DNA of 25,890 nt from an uncultured Gammaproteobacteria bacterium (lineage in GTDB: Bacteria; Pseudomonadota; Gammaproteobacteria; Xanthomonadales; Xanthomonadaceae): the NCBI GenBank assembly GCA_946885735.1, contig CAMPGW010000037.1, positions 1 through 25,890 of the forward strand, in the 5' to 3' direction. Under the pieces are notes generated by a model. That model saw nothing but the letters and a program-made list of their open reading frames with translations, did not search any database and was not told where the DNA came from. Both the position numbers and the translations under genes were made by a program. Shown here in pieces: positions 5,651-12,655 of the stretch. The stretch's first letter is position 1; each line of letters starts with the position of its first letter.

Positions 5651-5992
5651 ATGACGAGCATTCCAAATTGCCCGCTCTGCAAGTCCGAGTTCACCTACGT
5701 GGACAACGGGATGTACGTGTGTCCCGAGTGCGCGCACGAGTGGTCGGTCGCACCGGCTTCCGGGGACCTCGACCAGAAGCGCGTTTTCCGCGACGCCAAT
5801 GGCAACGAACTGCATGACGGCGATAGCGTCACCGTCATCAAGGACCTGAAGGTCAAGGGAACGTCCTCGGTGGTGAAGGTCGGCACCAAGGTCAAGGGCA
5901 TCCGGCTGGTCGAGGGCGACCACGACATCGACTGCAGGATCGAGGGCATCGGGCCCATGCAGCTGAAGTCGGAGTTCGTGAGGAAGGCATAG
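5651..5992 (+). CDS. yjdM: Zinc ribbon protein YjdM (PhnA family)
   Basis: Predicted 113-residue cytoplasmic protein matching YjdM/PhnA over its whole length: N-terminal zinc ribbon [10 protein letters not shown]...[10 protein letters not shown] (Cys7, Cys10, Cys24, Cys27) and a C-terminal domain with [20 protein letters not shown] and the [19 protein letters not shown] core. The family was first named for alkylphosphonate uptake, but direct evidence for that role is weak; one related PhnA protein is a phosphonoacetate hydrolase of a different fold, so the name should not be used to infer function. It lies between the cassette-like genes and the methyltransferase, 5 nt before the latter, and may be transcribed with it. 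Confidence 0.9.
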   Translation: MTSIPNCPLCKSEFTYVDNGMYVCPECAHEWSVAPASGDLDQKRVFRDANGNELHDGDSVTVIKDLKVKGTSSVVKVGTKVKGIRLVEGDHDIDCRIEGIGPMQLKSEFVRKA

Positions 5993-5997
5993 ACGAG

Positions 5998-6717
5998 ATG
6001 GACCAGGACCAGATCAAGGCGATTTTCGACCAGCAGGCCGCGGGCTACGACACGCAGTGGGCCAGGACCGCGGCGATCCGCGACTGCCTGTATTTCCTGC
6101 TCGACTCGATGTTCGCCAGCCTGCCCGCCGATGCGCGCGTGCTATGCGTCGGCGTCGGCACGGGCGCCGAACTTGCGCACCTGGCCCGCAGGCATCCCGG
6201 CTGGCGGTTCACGGCCGTCGAGCCGTCCGGACCGATGCTGGACCTGTGCCGCCGTCGCGCGGAGGCGGAGGGATTCGCGTCGCGCTGCCATTTCCATGAG
6301 GGCTATCTCGACTCCCTCGCCGGCGACTCGGTCCATGACGCCGCCACCTGCTTCCTGGTTTCGCAGTTCATCCTCGACCCGCAGGAGCGCTCGGGCTTCT
6401 TCCGCCAGATCGCGCAGCGGCTCGTGCCGGGTGGCCTGCTCGCCAGTTCCGATCTGGCGTCCGAGGTGACGTCGCCGGAGTACGAGATCCTGCTTCGCGC
6501 CTGGATGACCATGATGGCAGCGTCCGAGGTCTCCCCCGAGGCGATCGCGCGGATGCGGAAAGCATATGCCAATGACGTCGGCGTGCTGCCTGCGGAGCGC
6601 ATTGCCTCAATCATCGCGGCTGGCGGCTTTGCAACCCCCGTGCCCTTCTTCCAGGCCGGCCTGATCCATGCGTGGCTTTCGGAGCGCCTGCCCGTCGAGT
6701 TGCACGATGCCCCCTAG
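5998..6717 (+). CDS. Class I SAM-dependent methyltransferase
   Basis: Predicted 239-residue soluble enzyme with a Rossmann-type methyltransferase fold. SAM motif I is VLCVGVGTGAE (about 48-58), the acidic end of strand 2 is AVEPSGPML (about 73-81), and motif IV/post-motif regions are HDAATCFLVSQFI and LVPGGLLASSDL. A start like IFDQQAAGYDTQW is common in small-molecule methyltransferases. The C-terminal third (MTMMAASEVSPEAIARMRKA) is typical of enzymes whose substrate helix cap varies, so the substrate cannot be read. The ATG at 5998 is 5 nt after yjdM. GC content rises here relative to the cassettes. Downstream, 23 codons stay open in frame after the stop. Confidence 0.85.
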   Translation: MDQDQIKAIFDQQAAGYDTQWARTAAIRDCLYFLLDSMFASLPADARVLCVGVGTGAELAHLARRHPGWRFTAVEPSGPMLDLCRRRAEAEGFASRCHFHEGYLDSLAGDSVHDAATCFLVSQFILDPQERSGFFRQIAQRLVPGGLLASSDLASEVTSPEYEILLRAWMTMMAASEVSPEAIARMRKAYANDVGVLPAERIASIIAAGGFATPVPFFQAGLIHAWLSERLPVELHDAP

Positions 6718-6785
6718 GCAGCGGAACGCGAGCAGGCCCGCGCATTGGCCGCGCGGTTGATGGCGAAGTATCCCGCCCGCCGCGT

Positions 6786-7556
6786 CTAATCCGCCAGCTT
6801 CACCCACACCGGCGCATGGTCGCTCGGCCGCTCCCAGGTCCGCGGCTCGCGGTCGATGCCCACCTCGGCCACGGAATCCTTCAGCGCATCGCTGACCAGC
6901 ACCAGGTCGATGCGCAGCCCGTGCTTGCGGCGGAAAGCGCCCATCCGGTAGTCCCACCAGCTGTAGTGGCCGGGCTCGGCGTTGTGCAGGCGGAAGCTGT
7001 CGTGCAGGCCGAGCGAGAGCATGGCCTGCAGGGCGGCACGCTCGCCGGTGGAGGAATGGATGCTGAGCTCGTTCCACATCAGAGGATCGTGGGTGTCGCG
7101 GTCCTCGGGGGCGATGTTGAAATCGCCCAGCACCACCAGCTTCGGGTGCCGCTGCAGTTCGGCGGCGAGCCAGTCGTGCACGGCCTGGATCCAGCGCAGC
7201 TTGTAGGCGTACTTGTCACTGCCGACGGCCTGGCCGTTGACCACGTACAGGTCGACGATGCGCACGCCGTCGACGGTGGCGGCGATCACCCGCTTCTGCT
7301 CGTCCTCCAGGCCCGGCACGCCGAACTGCACCTCGGTGGCCGGCGAGCGGCTGAGGATGGCGACGCCGTTGTAGGTCTTCTGCCCGCAGAACACGCTGCG
7401 GTAGCCGAGCTCGGCGAGCGGGCCGTCCGGGAACTTCGCATCCTCGAGCTTGGTTTCCTGCAACGCGACGACGTCGGGCTGGGCCGCGCGCAGCCAGTCG
7501 AGCAGGTGCGGCAGGCGCACGTTGAGCGAGTTGACGTTCCAGCTGGCGATCTTCAT
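6786..7556 (-). CDS. xthA: Exodeoxyribonuclease III
   Basis: Predicted 256-residue cytoplasmic DNA-repair nuclease of the exonuclease III/AP endonuclease family: AP-site cleavage, 3'-5' exonuclease and 3'-phosphatase activity. Diagnostic motifs are WNVNS with Asn7, LQETK with the metal-binding Glu34, LGDFNIAP with Asp145 and Asn147, LRIDLVLVSD (Asp217) and the catalytic SDHAPV (Asp246, His247). The length is normal for the family. The ATG at 7556 begins exactly at the conserved MKIASWNVNS start; the reading frame is open further upstream but that part is not conserved. A TACACT -10-like sequence lies about 30 nt upstream. The stop at 6786-6788 overlaps the opposite-strand open stretch that follows the methyltransferase. 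Confidence 0.96.
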   Translation of the reverse strand: MKIASWNVNSLNVRLPHLLDWLRAAQPDVVALQETKLEDAKFPDGPLAELGYRSVFCGQKTYNGVAILSRSPATEVQFGVPGLEDEQKRVIAATVDGVRIVDLYVVNGQAVGSDKYAYKLRWIQAVHDWLAAELQRHPKLVVLGDFNIAPEDRDTHDPLMWNELSIHSSTGERAALQAMLSLGLHDSFRLHNAEPGHYSWWDYRMGAFRRKHGLRIDLVLVSDALKDSVAEVGIDREPRTWERPSDHAPVWVKLAD

Positions 7557-7584
7557 CGGCGCTCGTGGCCTGGCATTGGCCGGG

Positions 7585-7590
7585 AGTGTA
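7585..7590 (-). promoter_or_regulatory. Putative -10 element for xthA
   Basis: TACACT on the minus strand, giving a start site about 20-25 nt before the xthA ATG. No good -35 hexamer was seen, so this is tentative. Confidence 0.35.
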
Positions 7591-7623
7591 CCCGCCATCC
7601 GGGGGCATCCGGGAGGCCAGGCT

Positions 7624-10389
7624 TCACCGCCGTTCGAGTATGTCCACCAGTTCCGAGATGTCCGCAGGCTTGACCAGGTGGTGGTCGAAGCCGACGTTCC
7701 TGGCGATCGCGCGATCATGCGCTTGCCCGTAACCGGTGAGCGCGACCAGCTTGGCGGCGTCGAGCCCCGGCAGCTCGCGGATCCGCTGGCCCAGCTCGTA
7801 ACCCGTCATCTCGGGCAGGCCGATATCGAGGATGAAGGCGTCCCAGGACACGCCGTTCGCGGCGAGGGCCAGCGCGGCCCTGGCGCTGTGCGCGACTTCC
7901 ACGTGGTGCCCGACCAGCTTGAGTACCTGGGCCAGGGTCTCGGCCGCGTCCTCGTTGTCGTCCACCACCAGCACGCGCCGCTGCAAGCTCGTGGCCGATA
8001 TCTCCGGGGCCGGGGGCGCCGCGGCCGGCTGCGTGGCGCGCTGCGGGAGGCGCACGGTGAACGCGCTTCCCCGGTTGAGGCCGAGGCTGGCGGCCTCGAT
8101 CTCGCCGTGATGCAGCTGGACCATGCTGCGCACCAGCGCAAGCCCGATGCCGAGTCCGCCCTGGGCGCGGTCGGGCGTGCGTCCGGCCTGGGTGAAGAGG
8201 TCGAACACCCTCGGCAGGAGTTCGGGATCGATGCCCACGCCGTTGTCGCGGACCTGGATCACCACCTGTCCGTTCTCGGCGTGCAGCCCGAGCTCGATGA
8301 CGCCGCCTTGCGGCGTGTACTTCGCCGCGTTGTTGAGCAGGTTGGAGAGCACCTGCACGAGGCGGTGGGAATCGCCCTCCACCGTGAAGGGACCGGCGCC
8401 GAGGGCCATGCGCAGTTCATGGCCACGCGATTGCAGGAGCGGCCGCACCTGCTCGACGGCCGCCGACACGACCGCGCGCGCGTCGACGGGCTTCAGCTCC
8501 AGCTCGACCAGGCCGCGGGTTACCCGCGAGACATCGAGCAGGTCGTCGACGAGCCGCGTGAGGTGGCCGACCTGGCGAGCGATCACCTCGCTGGCGCTGG
8601 AGACCTCCGGCGACCGCGACTCGGCCAGGCGCAGCATGTGCGCCGCGGTGCTGATGGGCGCCAGGGGATTGCGCAGTTCGTGTGCGAGCATGGCAAGGAA
8701 CTCGTCCTTGCGCTGGTCGGCCTGCTTGAGCGCTTCCATGGCGACGGCGGCGCGCTGTTCCGACAGCCGCAGGGCATCCTCGGCCCGCTTGCGGTCGGTG
8801 ATCTCCACGGACGAGCCGATCAGGCCGATCACCTTGCCGTCGACGTCGCGCATCGGCGCCTTGGTGGACCACCACAACGCCGAGCTGCCGTCGGCGCGCT
8901 GGATCGATTCCTCGAGCTGCTCTGCGATCCCCGACTGCATGATGCGGCGATCGACGTCCATCACCGCCTCGGCCTGGGCAGGGTTGCCGAGAACGTCCCG
9001 GTCGGTCTTGCCGAGGAAGTCCGCGGGAGCGAGGCCGAGGAGATCGGCCGTGCCCCGGTTGGCCATGATCAAGCGCCCGTCGAGGTCCTTCGCGTACACG
9101 ACCCCGGGCACGGCTTCGATGAAATTGCGCAGCAGCGCCGCCACGCGGTCGCGCTCGGCTTCCATCCGTCGCCGATCCTCGATGTCGAGCAGCACGCCGG
9201 GGAAGCGGATGGGGTTGCCCTGCGCATCACGCTCGACCCGGCCGTTCGCCTCGACCCAGCGATAGGCGCCGTCCTGGTGGCGGACGCGATACTCGCAACG
9301 ATACGGTCCGCCCCGCGCGAGCGCGTCGGCAATCGCGACCTCGACGCGCGGCATGTCTTCGGCGTGGACGGAAGCCGCGACGGCGCCAAGCGGGAGCCCC
9401 GACTGGCACAGTTCGGGATCCAGGTCGAAGCTCGCTGCGAAGCGTGCATCGGCGATGAAGCGGTCGTCGGCCACGTCCCATACCCAGGTCCCGACGATCG
9501 CGCCGGCATCGAGCGCCAGCTGGACGCGCTCGCCCGCGAGCGCCGCCTCCCGATCCAGCGCGCGCTGCGCGGTGACGTCGCGAAAGAATGCGGCCAGGCC
9601 GTCAGCCACCGGAAATGCCCTGACTTCGAACAGGATCCGCCGGCCGTCGGGGAATTCGTGCAGGTGCTCGAGCGAGCCCGGGCGCTGTTCGGCCAACGCA
9701 GTGCGATACATCAGGCCAATCGGGGCATCGAAGGTCCCCGGGAAGGCATCCCAGTGACTGCGCCCGACCAATTCGTCGCGGGGCAAGCCGACGACCTGCA
9801 AGGCGGCCTGGTTGATTTCGAGGATCGTGAAGTCGCGGTCGAAGAGCGTGAAGGCTTCACCCATGTTGGCGAGCACGCCCCGGTGCCGGGCTTCGCTTTC
9901 CACGAGCCTCCGCTCCGCCAGCACCTGCGCGGTGATCTCGGTACACGCGCAGAAGAACCCCGCCACCTCACCCTCGTCGCTGCGAACCGGCGAGTACGAG
10001 AACGAAAAGTGGGTTTCCTCCCGGTAGCCGTGGCGCTCCATCCAGAGCAGGATGTCATCCATCTGCACGGGCTCGCCGCGGTAGGCGGCCGTGACGATCG
10101 GCTCGAGGTCGCCGCGGATCTCGCGCCAGACCTCCAGGAAGTCGACGCCAAGCGCCTGCGGATGCTTGCCGCCCAGGATCTCGCCGTAGGGATCGTTGTA
10201 GAGCAAGGTGCGCGCCGGACCCCAGACGATGAACATCGGCTGGTTCGAGGCGAGCATCAGCGGAACCAGCGTCTTGAGTGCCGAATCCCAGGACCCGGGC
10301 GGACCCAGGGGGGAGCGCTCCCAGGCGTAGTCGCGGTGGCGCGCCGCCATGGGCGATCCACTGGAGAACAGATGCGGCGTTCGCTTCAC
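7624..10389 (-). CDS. Multi-PAS hybrid histidine kinase with C-terminal receiver
   Basis: Predicted 921-residue sensor kinase with no membrane segment, so probably cytoplasmic. In order: PAS-type domains at about 40-155 (starting WERSPLGPPGSW), 165-280, 285-410 (PAS_3-type with YRCEYRVRHQDGAYRWVE) and 415-540; HisKA with phospho-accepting His570 (LAMLAHELRNPLAP); HATPase with N box NLLNNAAKYT (683-692), G1 DNGVGI (715-720) and G2 GGLGIGL (744-750); receiver 805-921 with Asp855 (FILDIGLPEMTG), Thr and Lys of the switch (VALTGYG, HLVKPAD). The GTG start at 10389 has a GGAG upstream; ATG at 10350 is an alternative. There is no response regulator gene beside it, so phosphate may pass to a partner elsewhere. 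The signal is unknown. Confidence 0.93.
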   Translation of the reverse strand: MKRTPHLFSSGSPMAARHRDYAWERSPLGPPGSWDSALKTLVPLMLASNQPMFIVWGPARTLLYNDPYGEILGGKHPQALGVDFLEVWREIRGDLEPIVTAAYRGEPVQMDDILLWMERHGYREETHFSFSYSPVRSDEGEVAGFFCACTEITAQVLAERRLVESEARHRGVLANMGEAFTLFDRDFTILEINQAALQVVGLPRDELVGRSHWDAFPGTFDAPIGLMYRTALAEQRPGSLEHLHEFPDGRRILFEVRAFPVADGLAAFFRDVTAQRALDREAALAGERVQLALDAGAIVGTWVWDVADDRFIADARFAASFDLDPELCQSGLPLGAVAASVHAEDMPRVEVAIADALARGGPYRCEYRVRHQDGAYRWVEANGRVERDAQGNPIRFPGVLLDIEDRRRMEAERDRVAALLRNFIEAVPGVVYAKDLDGRLIMANRGTADLLGLAPADFLGKTDRDVLGNPAQAEAVMDVDRRIMQSGIAEQLEESIQRADGSSALWWSTKAPMRDVDGKVIGLIGSSVEITDRKRAEDALRLSEQRAAVAMEALKQADQRKDEFLAMLAHELRNPLAPISTAAHMLRLAESRSPEVSSASEVIARQVGHLTRLVDDLLDVSRVTRGLVELELKPVDARAVVSAAVEQVRPLLQSRGHELRMALGAGPFTVEGDSHRLVQVLSNLLNNAAKYTPQGGVIELGLHAENGQVVIQVRDNGVGIDPELLPRVFDLFTQAGRTPDRAQGGLGIGLALVRSMVQLHHGEIEAASLGLNRGSAFTVRLPQRATQPAAAPPAPEISATSLQRRVLVVDDNEDAAETLAQVLKLVGHHVEVAHSARAALALAANGVSWDAFILDIGLPEMTGYELGQRIRELPGLDAAKLVALTGYGQAHDRAIARNVGFDHHLVKPADISELVDILERR

Positions 10390-10556
10390 GGGTTCGGCGC
10401 TCCAGTGCGTCGTGCCCGCCGCGCGCCGGCGATGAATGCCGGGGCCGGGCCACGGTCCGTGACGCGGCTTCTACCGGGCAACGGCAGCAGGTCCCCTGTC
10501 AGGTGCGCAAGAATAGCGCTTGCCGCAAAAGGCGAGTGAATGAAGGTTGAATGCGG

Positions 10557-11132
10557 CTAGGCGAACAGCCGCGGCTGCGGGTCCGCCTCCGGGTAAGCCA
10601 GCTTGCCGCCGACGATCCGGGCTGGCGGCGTCCACGGATGCTCGCGGGGGGGCGGCCTGCCTCCGACGTGCAGCACCTGGATGCCACGCAGCTTGAGTAC
10701 ATCGGACACCAGGCCGCGGTGGCAACGCCACCAGAGCGACTCCGAGCACATCATGGCGGTCCGCCTGGTCGCCGCCAGCGCCAACAGCCGCGCCAGCCCG
10801 TCGGCGAACTCGATGCTGTCCAGGTGGTCGGCGTAGCCGCGGAAGCTGGCGTTGCGCCAGCCGGTGTTGGGCGAATCGGGCTTGGGTGTGCGGCGGCCGC
10901 CGAGTTGCGGCAGCCACTGGTAGTCGAGGCCGGCTTCGCGCAGCGAGGGTTCCAGCGCTTCACGCGAGAAATGCGGATGCCGGCGCGAGCCCGGGAAGCG
11001 GCGGACGTCGGCGATCGCCTCGATGCCGTGCGCTTCCAGCAGGGTGAGGAAGGCCTCGAGCGCCAGTGTCGAATGCCCGACGGTCCAGACGGTGGCCGGG
11101 AGTTGCTGCATGGACGCAGCATCGCAGTCCAT
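10557..11132 (-). CDS. DUF488 family protein
   Basis: Predicted 191-residue soluble protein of the DUF488 family. The hallmark start TVWTVGHSTLALEAFLTLL (about 14-32), IEAIADVRRFPGSRRHPHFS (37-56), the middle YQWLPQLGGRR, and AMMCSESLWWRCHRGLVSDVL with the Cys and the WRCHR motif are all present. The biochemical role of DUF488 is not settled. The ATG at 11132 gives seven residues before the usual family start; ATG at 11111 is an equally reasonable start. Neither has a clear ribosome binding site. It is divergent from the threonine aldolase gene with an 82-bp gap and is followed by 167 bp without a gene before the kinase. Confidence 0.88.
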   Translation of the reverse strand: MDCDAASMQQLPATVWTVGHSTLALEAFLTLLEAHGIEAIADVRRFPGSRRHPHFSREALEPSLREAGLDYQWLPQLGGRRTPKPDSPNTGWRNASFRGYADHLDSIEFADGLARLLALAATRRTAMMCSESLWWRCHRGLVSDVLKLRGIQVLHVGGRPPPREHPWTPPARIVGGKLAYPEADPQPRLFA

Positions 11133-11214
11133 CGGCAGGAAAGGCAGACCGGGCGTTAACCGGCGGGGCGGGACGGTGGCATCCTAGGGCCACCGGAGCA
11201 ACGGAGTGCGGACG

Positions 11215-12228
11215 ATGGACTGGGTGGACCTGCGCAGCGACACGGTGACGCGGCCGGGCGCGGCGATGCGCGCCGCCGGCGCGGCGGCGGCGGTGGGCGA
11301 CGACGTCTTCGGTGACGACCCGACCGTCAACGCTCTGCAGGACCGGCTGGCCTCCGCGCTCGGCTTCGAGGCCGGGCTGTTCGTGCCCAGCGGCACGCAG
11401 TCCAACCTGCTGGCGCTGATGGCCCATTGCGAGCGCGGCGACGAATACATCGTCGGCAGCGAGGCGCACACCTACAAGTTCGAGGGCGGCGGCGCGGCCG
11501 TGCTGGGGTCGATCCAGCCCCAGCCGATCCCGCAGTCGGCCGACGGCACGTTGCCGCTGGACCTGGTCGAGCGGGCGATCAAGCCGCTCGGCGACCCCCA
11601 CTTCGCCCGCAGCCGCCTGCTGGCGCTGGAGAACACCTGGGGCGGCCGGGTGCTGCCGCAGGACTACGTGCTGCAGGCCGGCGAACTCGCCCGCGCGCAT
11701 GGCCTGGGCTTCCATCTCGACGGGGCGCGCCTGTTCAACGCCGCGGTCGAGAGCAACCACTCCGCGCGCGAACTCGCCTCACCCTTCGACAGCGTGTCCA
11801 TCTGTTTCTCGAAAGGCCTGGGCGCGCCGATCGGTTCGATGCTGCTCGGCTCCGGCGCGCTGATCGACCGCGCGCGCCGCTGGCGCAAGGTGCTCGGCGG
11901 CGGCTGGCGCCAGGCCGGCATCGTCGCCGCGATGGCCGGCTACGCGCTCGACCACAACGTCGGCCGCCTGGCCGATGACCACCGCCGCGCCGCCACGCTC
12001 GCCGACGGCCTGCGCGCGCTGCCCGGCGTGACGGTGAATGGCCCGCACACCAACATGGTCTTCGTCACCGTGCCGGCGGACAGGCTCGCGGCGCTGCTGC
12101 AACACCTGCAGTCCGAAAGCATCCGCGTGTCGTCACGCACGCCGACGCTGCGCCTGGTCACCCACCTCGACCTCGACGACACCGCGATCGAGCGCGCCAT
12201 CACCGCTTTTTCCGCGTTCTTCAGGTAG
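11215..12228 (+). CDS. ltaE: Low-specificity L-threonine aldolase
   Basis: Predicted 337-residue PLP enzyme that cleaves L-threonine/L-allo-threonine to glycine and acetaldehyde. The start VDLRSDTVTRPGAAMR, VGDDVFGDDPTVNALQ (27-42), the FVPSGTQSNLLAL motif (56-68), HLDGARLFNAAV with PLP-contacting Asp169 and Arg172, and SICFSKGLGAPIGS with the Schiff-base Lys200 are all intact. ATG at 11215 fits the family start; a GTG 9 nt upstream, better spaced from a GGAG, is an alternative. The gene is convergent with prlC, and the long gap between them carries two inverted-repeat elements that could end transcription. Confidence 0.93.
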   Translation: MDWVDLRSDTVTRPGAAMRAAGAAAAVGDDVFGDDPTVNALQDRLASALGFEAGLFVPSGTQSNLLALMAHCERGDEYIVGSEAHTYKFEGGGAAVLGSIQPQPIPQSADGTLPLDLVERAIKPLGDPHFARSRLLALENTWGGRVLPQDYVLQAGELARAHGLGFHLDGARLFNAAVESNHSARELASPFDSVSICFSKGLGAPIGSMLLGSGALIDRARRWRKVLGGGWRQAGIVAAMAGYALDHNVGRLADDHRRAATLADGLRALPGVTVNGPHTNMVFVTVPADRLAALLQHLQSESIRVSSRTPTLRLVTHLDLDDTAIERAITAFSAFFR

Positions 12229-12243
12229 CGCGCTTTCGGGGCT

Positions 12244-12379
12244 GCGCCGGGCGCGGCCGGGGGGACTGGGCTTCTCCGATCGCCACGGCGTAACACGCTC
12301 CTGCCAACTCAGTGGCGAGCGGCCGGGCATCCCTGCCCGGCCTTCTGCGAAACCCAGTCCCCCCGACCACGCCCGGCGC
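12244..12379. repeat. Large inverted repeat A (31-bp arms) with nested hairpins
   Basis: Arms at 12244-12274 and 12349-12379 match at 28 of 31 positions. The three differences would be G-U pairs in a minus-strand RNA. Between them lie TCGCCAC/GTGGCGA (12280-12286 and 12312-12318) and a perfect 9-bp hairpin, GGCCGGGCA-TCCC-TGCCCGGCC (12321-12342). GGCCGGGCAxxxTGCCCGGCC hairpins are frequent intergenic repeats in Lysobacteraceae, so this is probably a REP-type element. It lies 15 bp after the ltaE stop. Nothing gene-like was found between this element and repeat B (12380-12522). Confidence 0.8.
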
Positions 12380-12522
12380 CGCGCAAGTGCATGGCGTGTT
12401 CGTGGAAAAATCGGTGGCAGGCTGAGGGAGTTGTAGAGAAGCCAACAACAGCTCGCCGGGCTCTTGCCACCTGCCGGCGCGTCGCGCTCCACTCACCAAG
12501 CGCCGAGGTGATGGGGCCTCGT

Positions 12523-12636
12523 CGGTCCGGTGGGCGGTATGCCTTTGCGGGACCGTCGGCGGCATGGATGCCGCCGAGGAGCTTACATGGACGTACTTGC
12601 AGCGTGTCCCGCAAAGGCATACCGCCCGCCGGACCG
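12523..12636. repeat. Large inverted repeat B (31-bp arms) with inner hairpin
   Basis: Arms at 12523-12553 and 12606-12636 match at 30 of 31 positions; the single difference is a G-U pair in a plus-strand RNA. Just inside the left arm is a perfect 10-bp hairpin, TCGGCGGCAT-GG-ATGCCGCCGA (12556-12577), followed by GAGGAGCTTACATGGACGTA, which I recall as a stretch recurring in intergenic repeats of this family. The element ends 19 bp from the prlC stop and may act as a two-way terminator. Confidence 0.8.
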
Positions 12637-12655
12637 GCGAGGCATGCCAAGAACT

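Noticed and set aside
7450..10539. Plus-strand open frame of over 1000 codons opposite the histidine kinase
   Set aside because: The opposite frame encodes an intact kinase with all motifs; long antisense frames follow from the very high GC in third positions. The antisense protein is low in family-like motifs and rich in Arg, His and Gly.
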